Of a stretch of DNA of 64,000 nt, positions 53,534-60,706 are shown one piece after another. The DNA is from Emticicia sp. C21. GTDB taxonomy: Bacteria; Bacteroidota; Bacteroidia; Cytophagales; Spirosomataceae. Every line of letters starts with the position of its first letter. Within the stretch, counting starts at the first letter, position 1. The stretch spans positions 186,001 to 250,000 of the forward strand of contig NZ_QVMT01000003.1 in the NCBI RefSeq assembly GCF_003418935.1, written 5' to 3'. A program made the translations under genes and the position numbers. The notes under the pieces were generated by a model that did not search any database, was not told where the DNA came from, and saw only the letters and a program-made list of their open reading frames with translations.

Positions 53534-54139
53534 ATGAAAACTTTCGTAGTTCCAACCAGAGAAGAAGTAACACCTGCCAATCAGGAAATTTTTGATAACC
53601 TTAAAAAATCATTGGGTTTTGTTCCTAATTTATACGCGACGATGGCTTATTCGAATAATGGTCTTGCCAGATTCTTAGCCTACTCAAATGCCAGAACCTC
53701 ACTAAATAATAAAGAAAAAGAAGCCGTTAACTTAATAGTGAGTCAGTTAAATGGCTGTATTTACTGTCTGAGCGCCCATACCGCGATAGGTAAAATGAAT
53801 GGATTTACAGACGAGCAGATATTAGATTTCAGAAGAGGAAAAAGTGAAAATCCGAAATTGAATGCATTAGTGCAATTGGCGGGAGATATTATCAAAAACA
53901 AAGGAAGAGCGTCGGAAGAAGTGATAAATGCTTTTTACGCACAAGGATATACTAACGAAAACCTGATAGATGTAATCTTGTTAATATCTGATAAAACAGC
54001 TATGAACTATATTCATAATCTGACACAGGTTCCGGTAGATTTTCCTGTTGCCCCAGCTTTATCAGAAGAACCAGTTATTATGCCGGATGAATGTGGAGAT
54101 ACCCTTTGGGATGCAGTGTTGGCACAACATAATAATTAA
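53534..54139 (+). CDS. Carboxymuconolactone decarboxylase / AhpD-like peroxidase-related protein
   Basis: 201 aa. The redox motif Cys75-x-x-Cys78-x3-His82 (CIYCLSAHTAIG) is that of AhpD-type alkylhydroperoxidase proteins. The helical body (NQEIFDNLKKSLGFVPNLYATMAYS; EAVNLIVSQLNG; LIDVILLISDKTAMNYIHNLT) fits the family. It heads a three-gene unit with the frameshifted PNPOx-type gene (12 bp on) and an AraC regulator. Role in peroxide or reactive-compound detoxification is likely. Confidence 0.9.
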   Translation: MKTFVVPTREEVTPANQEIFDNLKKSLGFVPNLYATMAYSNNGLARFLAYSNARTSLNNKEKEAVNLIVSQLNGCIYCLSAHTAIGKMNGFTDEQILDFRRGKSENPKLNALVQLAGDIIKNKGRASEEVINAFYAQGYTNENLIDVILLISDKTAMNYIHNLTQVPVDFPVAPALSEEPVIMPDECGDTLWDAVLAQHNN

Positions 54140-54151
54140 ACAGAAAAGACC

Positions 54152-54753
54152 ATGAGTTACTACGGGGAAATTGCTTTTGGCGAAGCTGCCAAAGCCTTGC
54201 AGGAAGAAGCAGGAAGCAGACCAATCTATGTGAGAATAGAAAGGATGGCTTAAGCACCTATGAAGCATCGTTCATTGCGCAGAGGGATAGCTTTTATATG
54301 GCCAGTATTACCGAAAGCGGTTTTCCTTATATTCAGCACCGGGGAGGGCCAAAAGGTTTTCTGAAAGTGTTAGATGCTAAACGAATAGGATTTATTGATT
54401 TCGCAGGAAACAAACAATATGTTTCGGTGGGTAATTTTGAAACTAATCGGAATGTTTCTCTATTTTTGATGGATTATGTGCACAAAATCAGATTAAAGAT
54501 TTTTGCCAGGGTAGAGGTGGTGGAATTAGAGGAAGATAGTGAATTATATAAAAAACTGGACATAAAAGATTATAAATTCAGACCAGAGAGAATGATGGTT
54601 TTTCATGTAGAGTCTTTTGACTGGAATTGTCCGCAACACATTACACCCAGATATACAGTCGAAGAAATTGAACTAATGATGAAACCGCAACGAGAGTATA
54701 TTGCGCAATTAGAAGCCGAAATAGAACGACTTAAAGCAACTACAAATACCTAA
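54152..54753 (+). pseudogene. Pyridoxamine 5'-phosphate oxidase family protein, frameshifted
   Basis: The ATG at 54152 opens MSYYGEIAFGEAAKALQEEAG, then stops at TAA after RIERMA. The remaining, longer part (DGLSTYEASFIAQRDSFYMASITESGFPYIQHRGGPKGFLKV...) continues in the +1 frame to 54753. The shift maps to an A-run near 54239-54243: one extra A (giving GAAAAGG) would restore a single reading frame of about 200 aa with the family layout. It is an FMN-binding split-barrel family. It may be a pseudogene, a sequencing error in the homopolymer, or a case of programmed slippage. An internal start at 54298 could still make a 151-aa truncated protein. Confidence 0.75.
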
Positions 54754-54754
54754 T

Positions 54755-55630
54755 ATGCTTAATCAGGATACTTTTACACTGGTTGACCCACTCAACGGGA
54801 ATCTCGCTTTTAAACTTTTTTCTTTTACGGGAAACAGCCATTTTGACCATGTACAACGCCTGAATTATTTCTCGGTCATCTGGATACAACAAGGAAGTGG
54901 CAAAGCAAAAGTTGATTTTTCGGAGTATGAATTTGAGAAAGACGATATGTTTTTCTTTACGCCTTATCAACCATTTATGATACAAGGAATTAAAGAATTA
55001 GAAGGAATAGTGTTAGATTTTCACCCGAATTTCTTTTGTATTCATAGACACCATCAGGAAATAGCGTGTAACGGTGTGTTGTTTAATAATATTTACAATC
55101 CGCCTTTTGTAAAGGTAGATGAAATAGCCAGACAGACCTTTGAAGTGGTATTGACCCAGATGAAGCTGGAATTGCAGGCGCCTGCTTTGGCTCAGTACGA
55201 ACAATTAGTCGCCTACCTGAAAATTTTCCTGATAACGGCATCCAGATTAAAAGTGGCTCAACAACCACAAGCCCAACAAGACTATGCTGATAAGAAAGAG
55301 CCTTTTATCTTGCAGAATCTGAAAGACTTTATCGAAATCCATTTTAAAACAAAACATTCAGCCAGCGACTATGCTGATATGCTTAATATCTCACCCAAGA
55401 CATTAGCTAAAATCGCTAAAACGCATTTCAATAAAACGGTAACTGATTTAATTTCGGAGAGAATTGTCATTGAGGCGAAGCGGGAGTTATATCTCACCAA
55501 TAAATCAGTAAAAGAAATTGCACACGACCTGGGGTATGACGATGAATATTATTTCAGCAGGTTTTTTAAGAATAATGCCGATGTCTCGCCACAGATGTAT
55601 CGGGAGACCGTGGGTTTTGCCAGGGGGTAG
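54755..55630 (+). CDS. AraC family transcriptional regulator
   Basis: 291 aa. An N-terminal cupin-like sensor (FTGNSHFDHVQRLNYFSVIWIQQGSGKAKVDFSEYEFEKDDMFFFTPYQPFM) and a C-terminal double helix-turn-helix (HSASDYADMLNISPKTLAKIAKTHFNKTVTDLISERIVIEAKREL; SVKEIAHDLGYDDEYYFSRFFKNNADVSPQMYRE) are clear. It starts one base after the stop of the PNPOx-type gene, so it is in the same operon and probably controls it. Confidence 0.92.
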   Translation: MLNQDTFTLVDPLNGNLAFKLFSFTGNSHFDHVQRLNYFSVIWIQQGSGKAKVDFSEYEFEKDDMFFFTPYQPFMIQGIKELEGIVLDFHPNFFCIHRHHQEIACNGVLFNNIYNPPFVKVDEIARQTFEVVLTQMKLELQAPALAQYEQLVAYLKIFLITASRLKVAQQPQAQQDYADKKEPFILQNLKDFIEIHFKTKHSASDYADMLNISPKTLAKIAKTHFNKTVTDLISERIVIEAKRELYLTNKSVKEIAHDLGYDDEYYFSRFFKNNADVSPQMYRETVGFARG

Positions 55631-55667
55631 GTATAGATATTTGGTATTAAGTGATTGGATAAAAAAC

Positions 55668-55698
55668 AAAGGCCACTCTTATCAGAAGAGCGGCCTTT
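55668..55698 (-). terminator. Terminator-like hairpin
   Basis: Stem AAAGGCCACTCTT / AAGAGCGGCCTTT (one mismatch), 5-base loop. The T-run is on the minus strand, after the M42 peptidase gene; it may serve both convergent transcripts. Confidence 0.65.
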
Positions 55699-55746
55699 AG
55701 CTTATTTCATATCAATAAGGCAAAATAAAACAATTGATAACAATTT

Positions 55747-55882
55747 ACCACGGAGCAACACAGAGCGACCGACGCCCAGGTTAGCATTGAGTTTCACAGA
55801 GTAAATTTGTCGAATTGGCGATGGCCATTAACTTACAATAATTCTAATCACTCAATCGCTCATTCACTAAATCACTAAATAA
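55747..55882. repeat. Mixed short repeats: family H and a single family A arm
   Basis: 55747-55802 contains CCACGGAGCAACACAGAG, a GC block with ACGCCCAG, then TTTCACAGAG: the common 'cacagag' intergenic repeat with an internal insert like that at 32265-32285. At 55848-55882 is one heptad-type (family A) arm that runs up to the M42 stop codon. Confidence 0.6.
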
Positions 55883-56953
55883 TCACTTTATATACCTGAA
55901 ATCCTGTCCGGCTTCTAGTTTTAGCAAAATTTCGTAATACAAATCAATACAAGACTGAATGTCTTCTTTGTGGCACGTTTCTACTGTGGTGTGCATATAC
56001 TTCTGCGGTAATGAGATTAATGCAGATGCTACACCCTCTGCCGAATAAGCAAAAGAATCGGTATCTGTGCCCGTTGAGCGGCTTGCGGCTGCTCTTTGGA
56101 AAGGGATAGATTTTTCTGCCGCCACCTCAATCATAAAGTTGAGCAGGTTGTTTTGCACCGCCGGACCGTAGGTCAATACAGGGCCTCTACCACAGGCTAT
56201 ATCTCCATCCAGTTTTTTATTATACATCGGCGATTGTGTATCGTGAGTCACATCACAACAGATAGCCACATCCGGTTTCAATCTTCTTGAAATCATTTCG
56301 GCCCCACGTAGTCCTATTTCTTCCTGCACCGAGTTTACCACATACAATGTATAAGGCAATTGGATATTGTTTTCTTTCAGTTTACGCGCCACTTCTGCAA
56401 TGATATATCCACCGATGCGGTTGTCTAGCGCACGTCCTACATAGAATTTATTATTCAATTCCATCAGGGTATCTTCAAAAGTAATCACACAGCCTACATG
56501 GATTCCCATTTCTTCTACCTCAGCTTTTTTCGCTGCACCCACATCAATGAAGATATTTTTAAGTGTTGGTCTTTCTTCTGTAGCAGATTCACGCACGTGA
56601 ATGGCGGGCCAGCCAAAAATACCTTTAACAATACCTTTACGTGTGTGGATATTGACTCTTTTGGATGGTGCAATCTGATGGTCAGAACCACCGTTACGGC
56701 GCACATAAATATACCCATCTTCTGTAATATAGTTCACAAACCACGAAATCTCGTCAGAGTGACCCTCAATTACCACTTTATAAGGTTGGCCGGGATTAAT
56801 AACCCCAACGGCTGTTCCATAAACATCAATCAGTTGCGTGTCTATGTATGGCTTTATGTAATCGAGCCATATTTGTTGTCCTGATGCTTCAAAACCAGTA
56901 GGAGAAGCATTGTTTAAATACTTGTAAAGAAATTCAATATTTGGTTCTGCCAT
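55883..56953 (-). CDS. M42 family metallopeptidase (glutamyl aminopeptidase/endoglucanase type)
   Basis: 356 aa, cytosolic. Metal-ligand motifs are VVIEGHSDEISWFV (His), GRALDNRIGGY (Asp), SVQEEIGLRGAEM (Glu pair), CCDVTHDTQSP (Asp) and the final HTTVETCHKED (His). This is the tetrahedral-aminopeptidase/FrvX-like family. The last codon AAG runs into TGA, which belongs to the adjoining heptad-type repeat. Peptide trimming is the probable role. Confidence 0.93.
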   Translation of the reverse strand: MAEPNIEFLYKYLNNASPTGFEASGQQIWLDYIKPYIDTQLIDVYGTAVGVINPGQPYKVVIEGHSDEISWFVNYITEDGYIYVRRNGGSDHQIAPSKRVNIHTRKGIVKGIFGWPAIHVRESATEERPTLKNIFIDVGAAKKAEVEEMGIHVGCVITFEDTLMELNNKFYVGRALDNRIGGYIIAEVARKLKENNIQLPYTLYVVNSVQEEIGLRGAEMISRRLKPDVAICCDVTHDTQSPMYNKKLDGDIACGRGPVLTYGPAVQNNLLNFMIEVAAEKSIPFQRAAASRSTGTDTDSFAYSAEGVASALISLPQKYMHTTVETCHKEDIQSCIDLYYEILLKLEAGQDFRYIK

Positions 56954-57007
56954 AATTCTCTTACCCTTTGGTGAAAAATTTGTGCAAAGGTAGAGAAATT
57001 ATGGAAT

Positions 57008-57157
57008 AATTGAGTGATTTAGTGATTGAGTGATTGAGTGAATAATTTATTAATAAATTTTGAAATCTAGACCTGATTTCTCCACGTATTTCATGTCCTT
57101 TAGTATGATGCTCTAATTTTAATCACTCATTCACTAAATCACACAATCACTCAATTC
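57008..57157. repeat. Heptad-type inverted repeat pair, family A copy 4
   Basis: Left arm 57008-57043 and right arm 57120-57157 in opposite orientation between the M42 and esterase genes. The right arm includes the TGA stop codon of the esterase gene. Confidence 0.75.
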
Positions 57158-58005
57158 TTCTTATAAAACTCCTGTAAAGCCCGACTAAAGGTTATCATCG
57201 CCACATCCATATGGTCTAAATCGGTGTAGATAGCTTGATGCACATTCAGGTTTGAGACATGAGCATTAGTAATATCAGTACTTAGTTTTTTAAGCGGATT
57301 GATATTCCAGGTTGGGTCTTCTAATCCTCCGGCAGTCAGATAAATATTTAATGAGTCTGGTGTTTTTTTGCTTTGGAGTTTGGCAGTTAGTTGATTGAGG
57401 TAATAATTATTGTACCACAAAGATGGGCTTGCTGAGGCAATATTTTTGAAAGTTGTCTGATTGCTTTCAATCTGATTTAATAGGGCATAGAGGCTAAAAT
57501 AACCACCAAATGAATGTCCCATGAGTGAGCGATTGCTTGTCTCAGTTCTGAATTCTTTGTCAATATATGGAATCAGTTGATTCACTATAAAACTATTAAA
57601 GTTTTTACCACCACCTACAGCTTTCATTTCGTCGGAAGGTATAGAGGCAGGGTAAAGATAATCACGTTCACGTAGAGAATCCATAGCCGCAAAAGATTTA
57701 TAGCCTATCCCAACTAAAATTACAGGAGGCAAAAGTCCTGCTATTTCGTGTTGTTTTACCGTTTCTGCCAACATTGGAAAATAAAAATTGGCATCTACGA
57801 TATAGACTGTCGGGTACTTTAGGTCTGGTTTTTCATAATACTTTTTAGGTAATTGAACAGATAGATAAAATGAATCTTTGATAGCTTCTGAATAGAGATT
57901 GATTTTTTTATCAAGGGTTTGAATCGGCTCAGTGCTCTTAGTACTTGACATTGTGCAAGAATAGGCAAAAAGGACGCTTAGGACTAGGAAAAATTGCTTT
58001 TTCAT
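57151..58005 (-). CDS. Alpha/beta-hydrolase esterase, lipoprotein
   Basis: 284 aa with a lipoprotein signal ending YSC (Cys17). The Esterase-D/Fes-like fold is visible: FYLSVQLPKKYYEKPDLKYPTVYIVDANFYF, nucleophile Ser165 in LMGHSFGGYFSL, and a C-terminal histidine in LDHMDVAM. It resembles IroE/Fes-type trilactone or putative esterases (PF00756). The substrate is not known. The stop codon (AAT TGA) lies inside the repeat. Confidence 0.88.
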   Translation of the reverse strand: MKKQFFLVLSVLFAYSCTMSSTKSTEPIQTLDKKINLYSEAIKDSFYLSVQLPKKYYEKPDLKYPTVYIVDANFYFPMLAETVKQHEIAGLLPPVILVGIGYKSFAAMDSLRERDYLYPASIPSDEMKAVGGGKNFNSFIVNQLIPYIDKEFRTETSNRSLMGHSFGGYFSLYALLNQIESNQTTFKNIASASPSLWYNNYYLNQLTAKLQSKKTPDSLNIYLTAGGLEDPTWNINPLKKLSTDITNAHVSNLNVHQAIYTDLDHMDVAMITFSRALQEFYKKN

Positions 58006-58078
58006 ATGATTGTTGGGTGAAATATATTAACTGGTTATTCTTAAATATACTAATATGGATTACAATAGTAGATACTCA

Positions 58079-59224
58079 TCAAAGACCTATAGCTACGCGT
58101 AAACCAACGGGTGATTGTTTGCTGAAAAGGTTGATTTCCGGTTGAATTCTGAGAAAAGGTGTAGCCTGATACCAGCCAAATAATTTGATTGACTTTTCGG
58201 CATAGCCGGCAAATATGCCCGCTTTTAAATCTATATCATTGCTCTTTTCTTTCTTCTTAAAAAATGTCATCCCGACAAAGGGCATATATTTAGTGCTGAA
58301 TTGAAAAGTATTGTCAGCTTTGCGTTCATGTGGGAAATAGGCTTGCGCGCCAATTACAAATCCTCTTTTTAAATACCTGCCTGATACCAGACTTATGCCT
58401 AAACTAGCCGAGGGAATAATCTTATCCTGATAAGTACCTACGCCAATATCACCATGAAATTCGAGGAAGTCTAATAGGGCTGCTCCGACTGTTTGAGACT
58501 TGATTTTCTGATTTACCACATCGTTTTCAACTTTTACCATTTTCCAGGGATAGGTACTTTTTCTTTCGTTTTTCAATCGTTCTACTGCTTCAATTATAGT
58601 TTGATTGATGTTGAGTTCGAGAATATCGCTGATATCGTCCAGACTATTCAACACAAACGTAAATTGCTGGTGCGGATAAGTTTTGAAAACGTGGTTATGG
58701 GATTTTAGTAATTCTGATTGTGCTACATTCTGATAATTAACCAAAACCAATGTGTCTTGTAGCAATTGCACTAATTGAACCTCGCGATCTTTAGTAATTT
58801 GTAAAACTTCTTTTTGCGGATGATAGATAATATCAATCAGGGGATTACCATTAACGTAGCGATTTCTGCCAAAGTAGGTAATTTTCTTAGTGGCATCTTT
58901 TTTAAAGCTGCCTTTTACCAATTGGTAATCTTGCCAGAAGTTTCTCAGTAATGAATCTGCATTGATTGTTAAATCGTATGATGAACCTTGAAAGTCTATC
59001 AAAAGTCTGTTTTTATTGCCGAAATCAATCGTTATTTTATTGCTGTTTTTAGTTACTTCTTCAACTAAAAATACATCTGAACGTTTACCGAAAGTATTGA
59101 GTAGGATAGGGGGACGAATACTTTCCAGTACATTCATGGTATCGTATTTGGCTCGGGTCTGGCATATAGTTCCCCCGGCAATGCCCGTCAGGAGCATTGA
59201 TAAAACAATGATGGTTCGTAACAT
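58079..59224 (-). CDS. Exported protein with probable C-terminal outer-membrane barrel
   Basis: 381 aa with a signal peptide (TIIVLSMLLTGIAGGTICQT). The first 220 residues are mixed; from about 260 on the sequence alternates hydrophobic and polar residues and aromatic-rich turns (IIPSASLGISLVSGRYLKRGFVIGAQAYFPHE; YMPFVGMTFFKKK; GIFAGYAEKSIKLFGWYQATPFLRIQPEINLF; GLRVAIGL), typical of a small barrel. It is the last gene of an operon with a sigma factor and a membrane protein. Function unknown. Confidence 0.7.
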   Translation of the reverse strand: MLRTIIVLSMLLTGIAGGTICQTRAKYDTMNVLESIRPPILLNTFGKRSDVFLVEEVTKNSNKITIDFGNKNRLLIDFQGSSYDLTINADSLLRNFWQDYQLVKGSFKKDATKKITYFGRNRYVNGNPLIDIIYHPQKEVLQITKDREVQLVQLLQDTLVLVNYQNVAQSELLKSHNHVFKTYPHQQFTFVLNSLDDISDILELNINQTIIEAVERLKNERKSTYPWKMVKVENDVVNQKIKSQTVGAALLDFLEFHGDIGVGTYQDKIIPSASLGISLVSGRYLKRGFVIGAQAYFPHERKADNTFQFSTKYMPFVGMTFFKKKEKSNDIDLKAGIFAGYAEKSIKLFGWYQATPFLRIQPEINLFSKQSPVGLRVAIGL

Positions 59225-59248
59225 TATATTATGTTTTAGATATATGAG

Positions 59249-59809
59249 TTAATTCTGACTCCTTGCGGCAAATCTGATTTTGAATTTTGGTTGTGGTATA
59301 GGTGGTTTCTCAGAGGTCGAAATCTCGTTGACATGAATAGTCTTGAACTGTGGTTTGGCTTCTGCCACTATAAGCGGTTTAAAATAAATTGAATCCTGTT
59401 TAATAGCGGGAGTCTGCATGGGTGAAGTATTTACCTTTACGGCTAACTGCTCGACCTCAATCTCTAATTCTTTTTTAGGCTCAATGATTGCCTTTTTCTT
59501 TAGCTTGGGCTTTGTTGGCTTAATTTTTTGAGGAACTATCGCTAATACAGGAATTGGCTCAGATCTAAGTTCATGGATAATTAAAGGAGTTTTAGGTGTT
59601 TTCTTTGAAATAGAAACTACCCACAATACCAATCCCCCTAAACAAGCGGCCACGGCCACCCATCTCCACCAGCCTTTGCGTTGGGGTCTATCAAGATTCT
59701 TCTGTAGTGAGTTCCAGAATAACTCCTCATCGAAAGCGGAATTTTCTGATAGACTATCTTCTACATCATCGATCTTTCTACGAAAAAAGTTATCCAGTTT
59801 ATGTTCCAT
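59249..59809 (-). CDS. Membrane protein, probable anti-sigma factor
   Basis: 186 aa. An acidic/basic cytosolic N-terminus (KLDNFFRRKIDDVEDSLSENSAFDEELFWNSLQKNL), one transmembrane helix (about 45-64, WVAVAACLGGLVLWVVSI) and a proline- and lysine-rich exported tail. It overlaps the sigma gene by 11 bp, so translation is coupled. The arrangement is that of an anti-sigma factor, but no anti-sigma signature motif is seen. Confidence 0.65.
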   Translation of the reverse strand: MEHKLDNFFRRKIDDVEDSLSENSAFDEELFWNSLQKNLDRPQRKGWWRWVAVAACLGGLVLWVVSISKKTPKTPLIIHELRSEPIPVLAIVPQKIKPTKPKLKKKAIIEPKKELEIEVEQLAVKVNTSPMQTPAIKQDSIYFKPLIVAEAKPQFKTIHVNEISTSEKPPIPQPKFKIRFAARSQN

Positions 59810-60353
59810 AGTTATATCCTAATTTCGTCAGTTCTGCTTGTAATAGTAATCGGGCTTTGTACAGTTGGGTTTTAGAAGTATTTTCACTAATGCGTAATTG
59901 AGCAGCTATTTCTTTATGACTAAAGCCTTCAATTGCATAAAGGTTGAAAACCGTTCGGTAGCCATCAGTCAACTTCAAAACCAATTGATAGATTTCTTCT
60001 TCCTCAAGATGTTCATAGGCTGAAAAATCGCTTATGGGTTCATCATCGGCTATTTCTTCCATCAGCACCCAGGTTACTTTTCTTTGCCTGATAAACATCA
60101 GACACTCGTTTATCATCAGTTTTTTCAGATAAGGCTCCAGGGTGTTTTCACCGCGATACTCGATTTTGCTGACTGAGTTAAAAAATTTCAAAAAGCCATT
60201 CATTAACATTTCCTGTGCATCTGCTTCAATCTTTACATAACGGAGACATAGCCTGAACATTCGTTTCACGAAACGGTCGTAGACTCGTTTCTGTACAAAC
60301 GGATTCTGTTTCTGTAGCTCCTGAATGAGTTGAAGTTCCTGCATTAATAACAA
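59799..60353 (-). CDS. RNA polymerase sigma factor (ECF type)
   Basis: 184 aa. Region 2 (QNPFVQKRVYDRFVKRMFRLCLRYVKIEADAQEMLMNGFLKFF) and region 4 (LVLKLTDGYRTVFNLYAIEGFSHKEIAAQLRISENTSKTQLYKARLLLQAEL) are both clear. It starts an operon with a coupled membrane protein and an exported barrel-like protein. It is distinct in sequence from the sigma factor at 44338-44943 and its upstream region lacks that motif. Confidence 0.93.
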   Translation of the reverse strand: MLLMQELQLIQELQKQNPFVQKRVYDRFVKRMFRLCLRYVKIEADAQEMLMNGFLKFFNSVSKIEYRGENTLEPYLKKLMINECLMFIRQRKVTWVLMEEIADDEPISDFSAYEHLEEEEIYQLVLKLTDGYRTVFNLYAIEGFSHKEIAAQLRISENTSKTQLYKARLLLQAELTKLGYNYGT

Positions 60354-60474
60354 TGATTGTGGCTTTCAATAGTATATATGCTAAATGTAAAGAAGAAGTT
60401 GTCTGAAGTGAGATTTTTTTTTTAGAATTTATTTGTGATTTAATCATTATTATAGTTTTGGCTATGCCTTGGTA

Positions 60475-60596
60475 ACAGCGACTGAAGTCGCCGCCTAAGA
60501 CAACAAAGGTTATTTTAGTATACAACGCCCGACTTAAGTCGGGCTTACATAAGAAATAAATCCTTTGTTTATATAGGCGGCGACTTCAGTCGCTGT
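60475..60596. repeat. Nested inverted repeat, family E
   Basis: Outer arms 60475-60509 and 60562-60596 (ACAGCGACTGAAGTCGCCGCCTA and complement) flank an inner palindrome GCCCGACTTAAGTCGGGC (60527-60544). It has the same 'outer pair plus centre palindrome' plan as family B but with different sequences. It fills the gap between the sigma gene and the PorE-like gene. Confidence 0.85.
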
Positions 60597-60621
60597 CATG
60601 AAGGGTTATGCTAATACACAA

Positions 60622-60652
60622 AAAAGCATTGCTAAAAACTAGCAATGCTTTC
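60622..60652 (-). terminator. Terminator of the PorE-like gene
   Basis: Stem AAAGCATTGCT / AGCAATGCTTT with a 7-base loop and a T-run on the minus strand, 55 bp past the stop. Confidence 0.75.
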
Positions 60653-60706
60653 CGGAATAATAAACCCTAAACTATGAAAAAAAACTACTCTTTGATTGCT
60701 TGTTAA

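Noticed and set aside
60475-60596. Riboswitch or structured RNA upstream of the sigma gene
   Set aside because: The structure is a pure nested palindrome with no asymmetric conserved core, and it lies at the ends of both neighbouring minus-strand units; an intergenic repeat explains it better.
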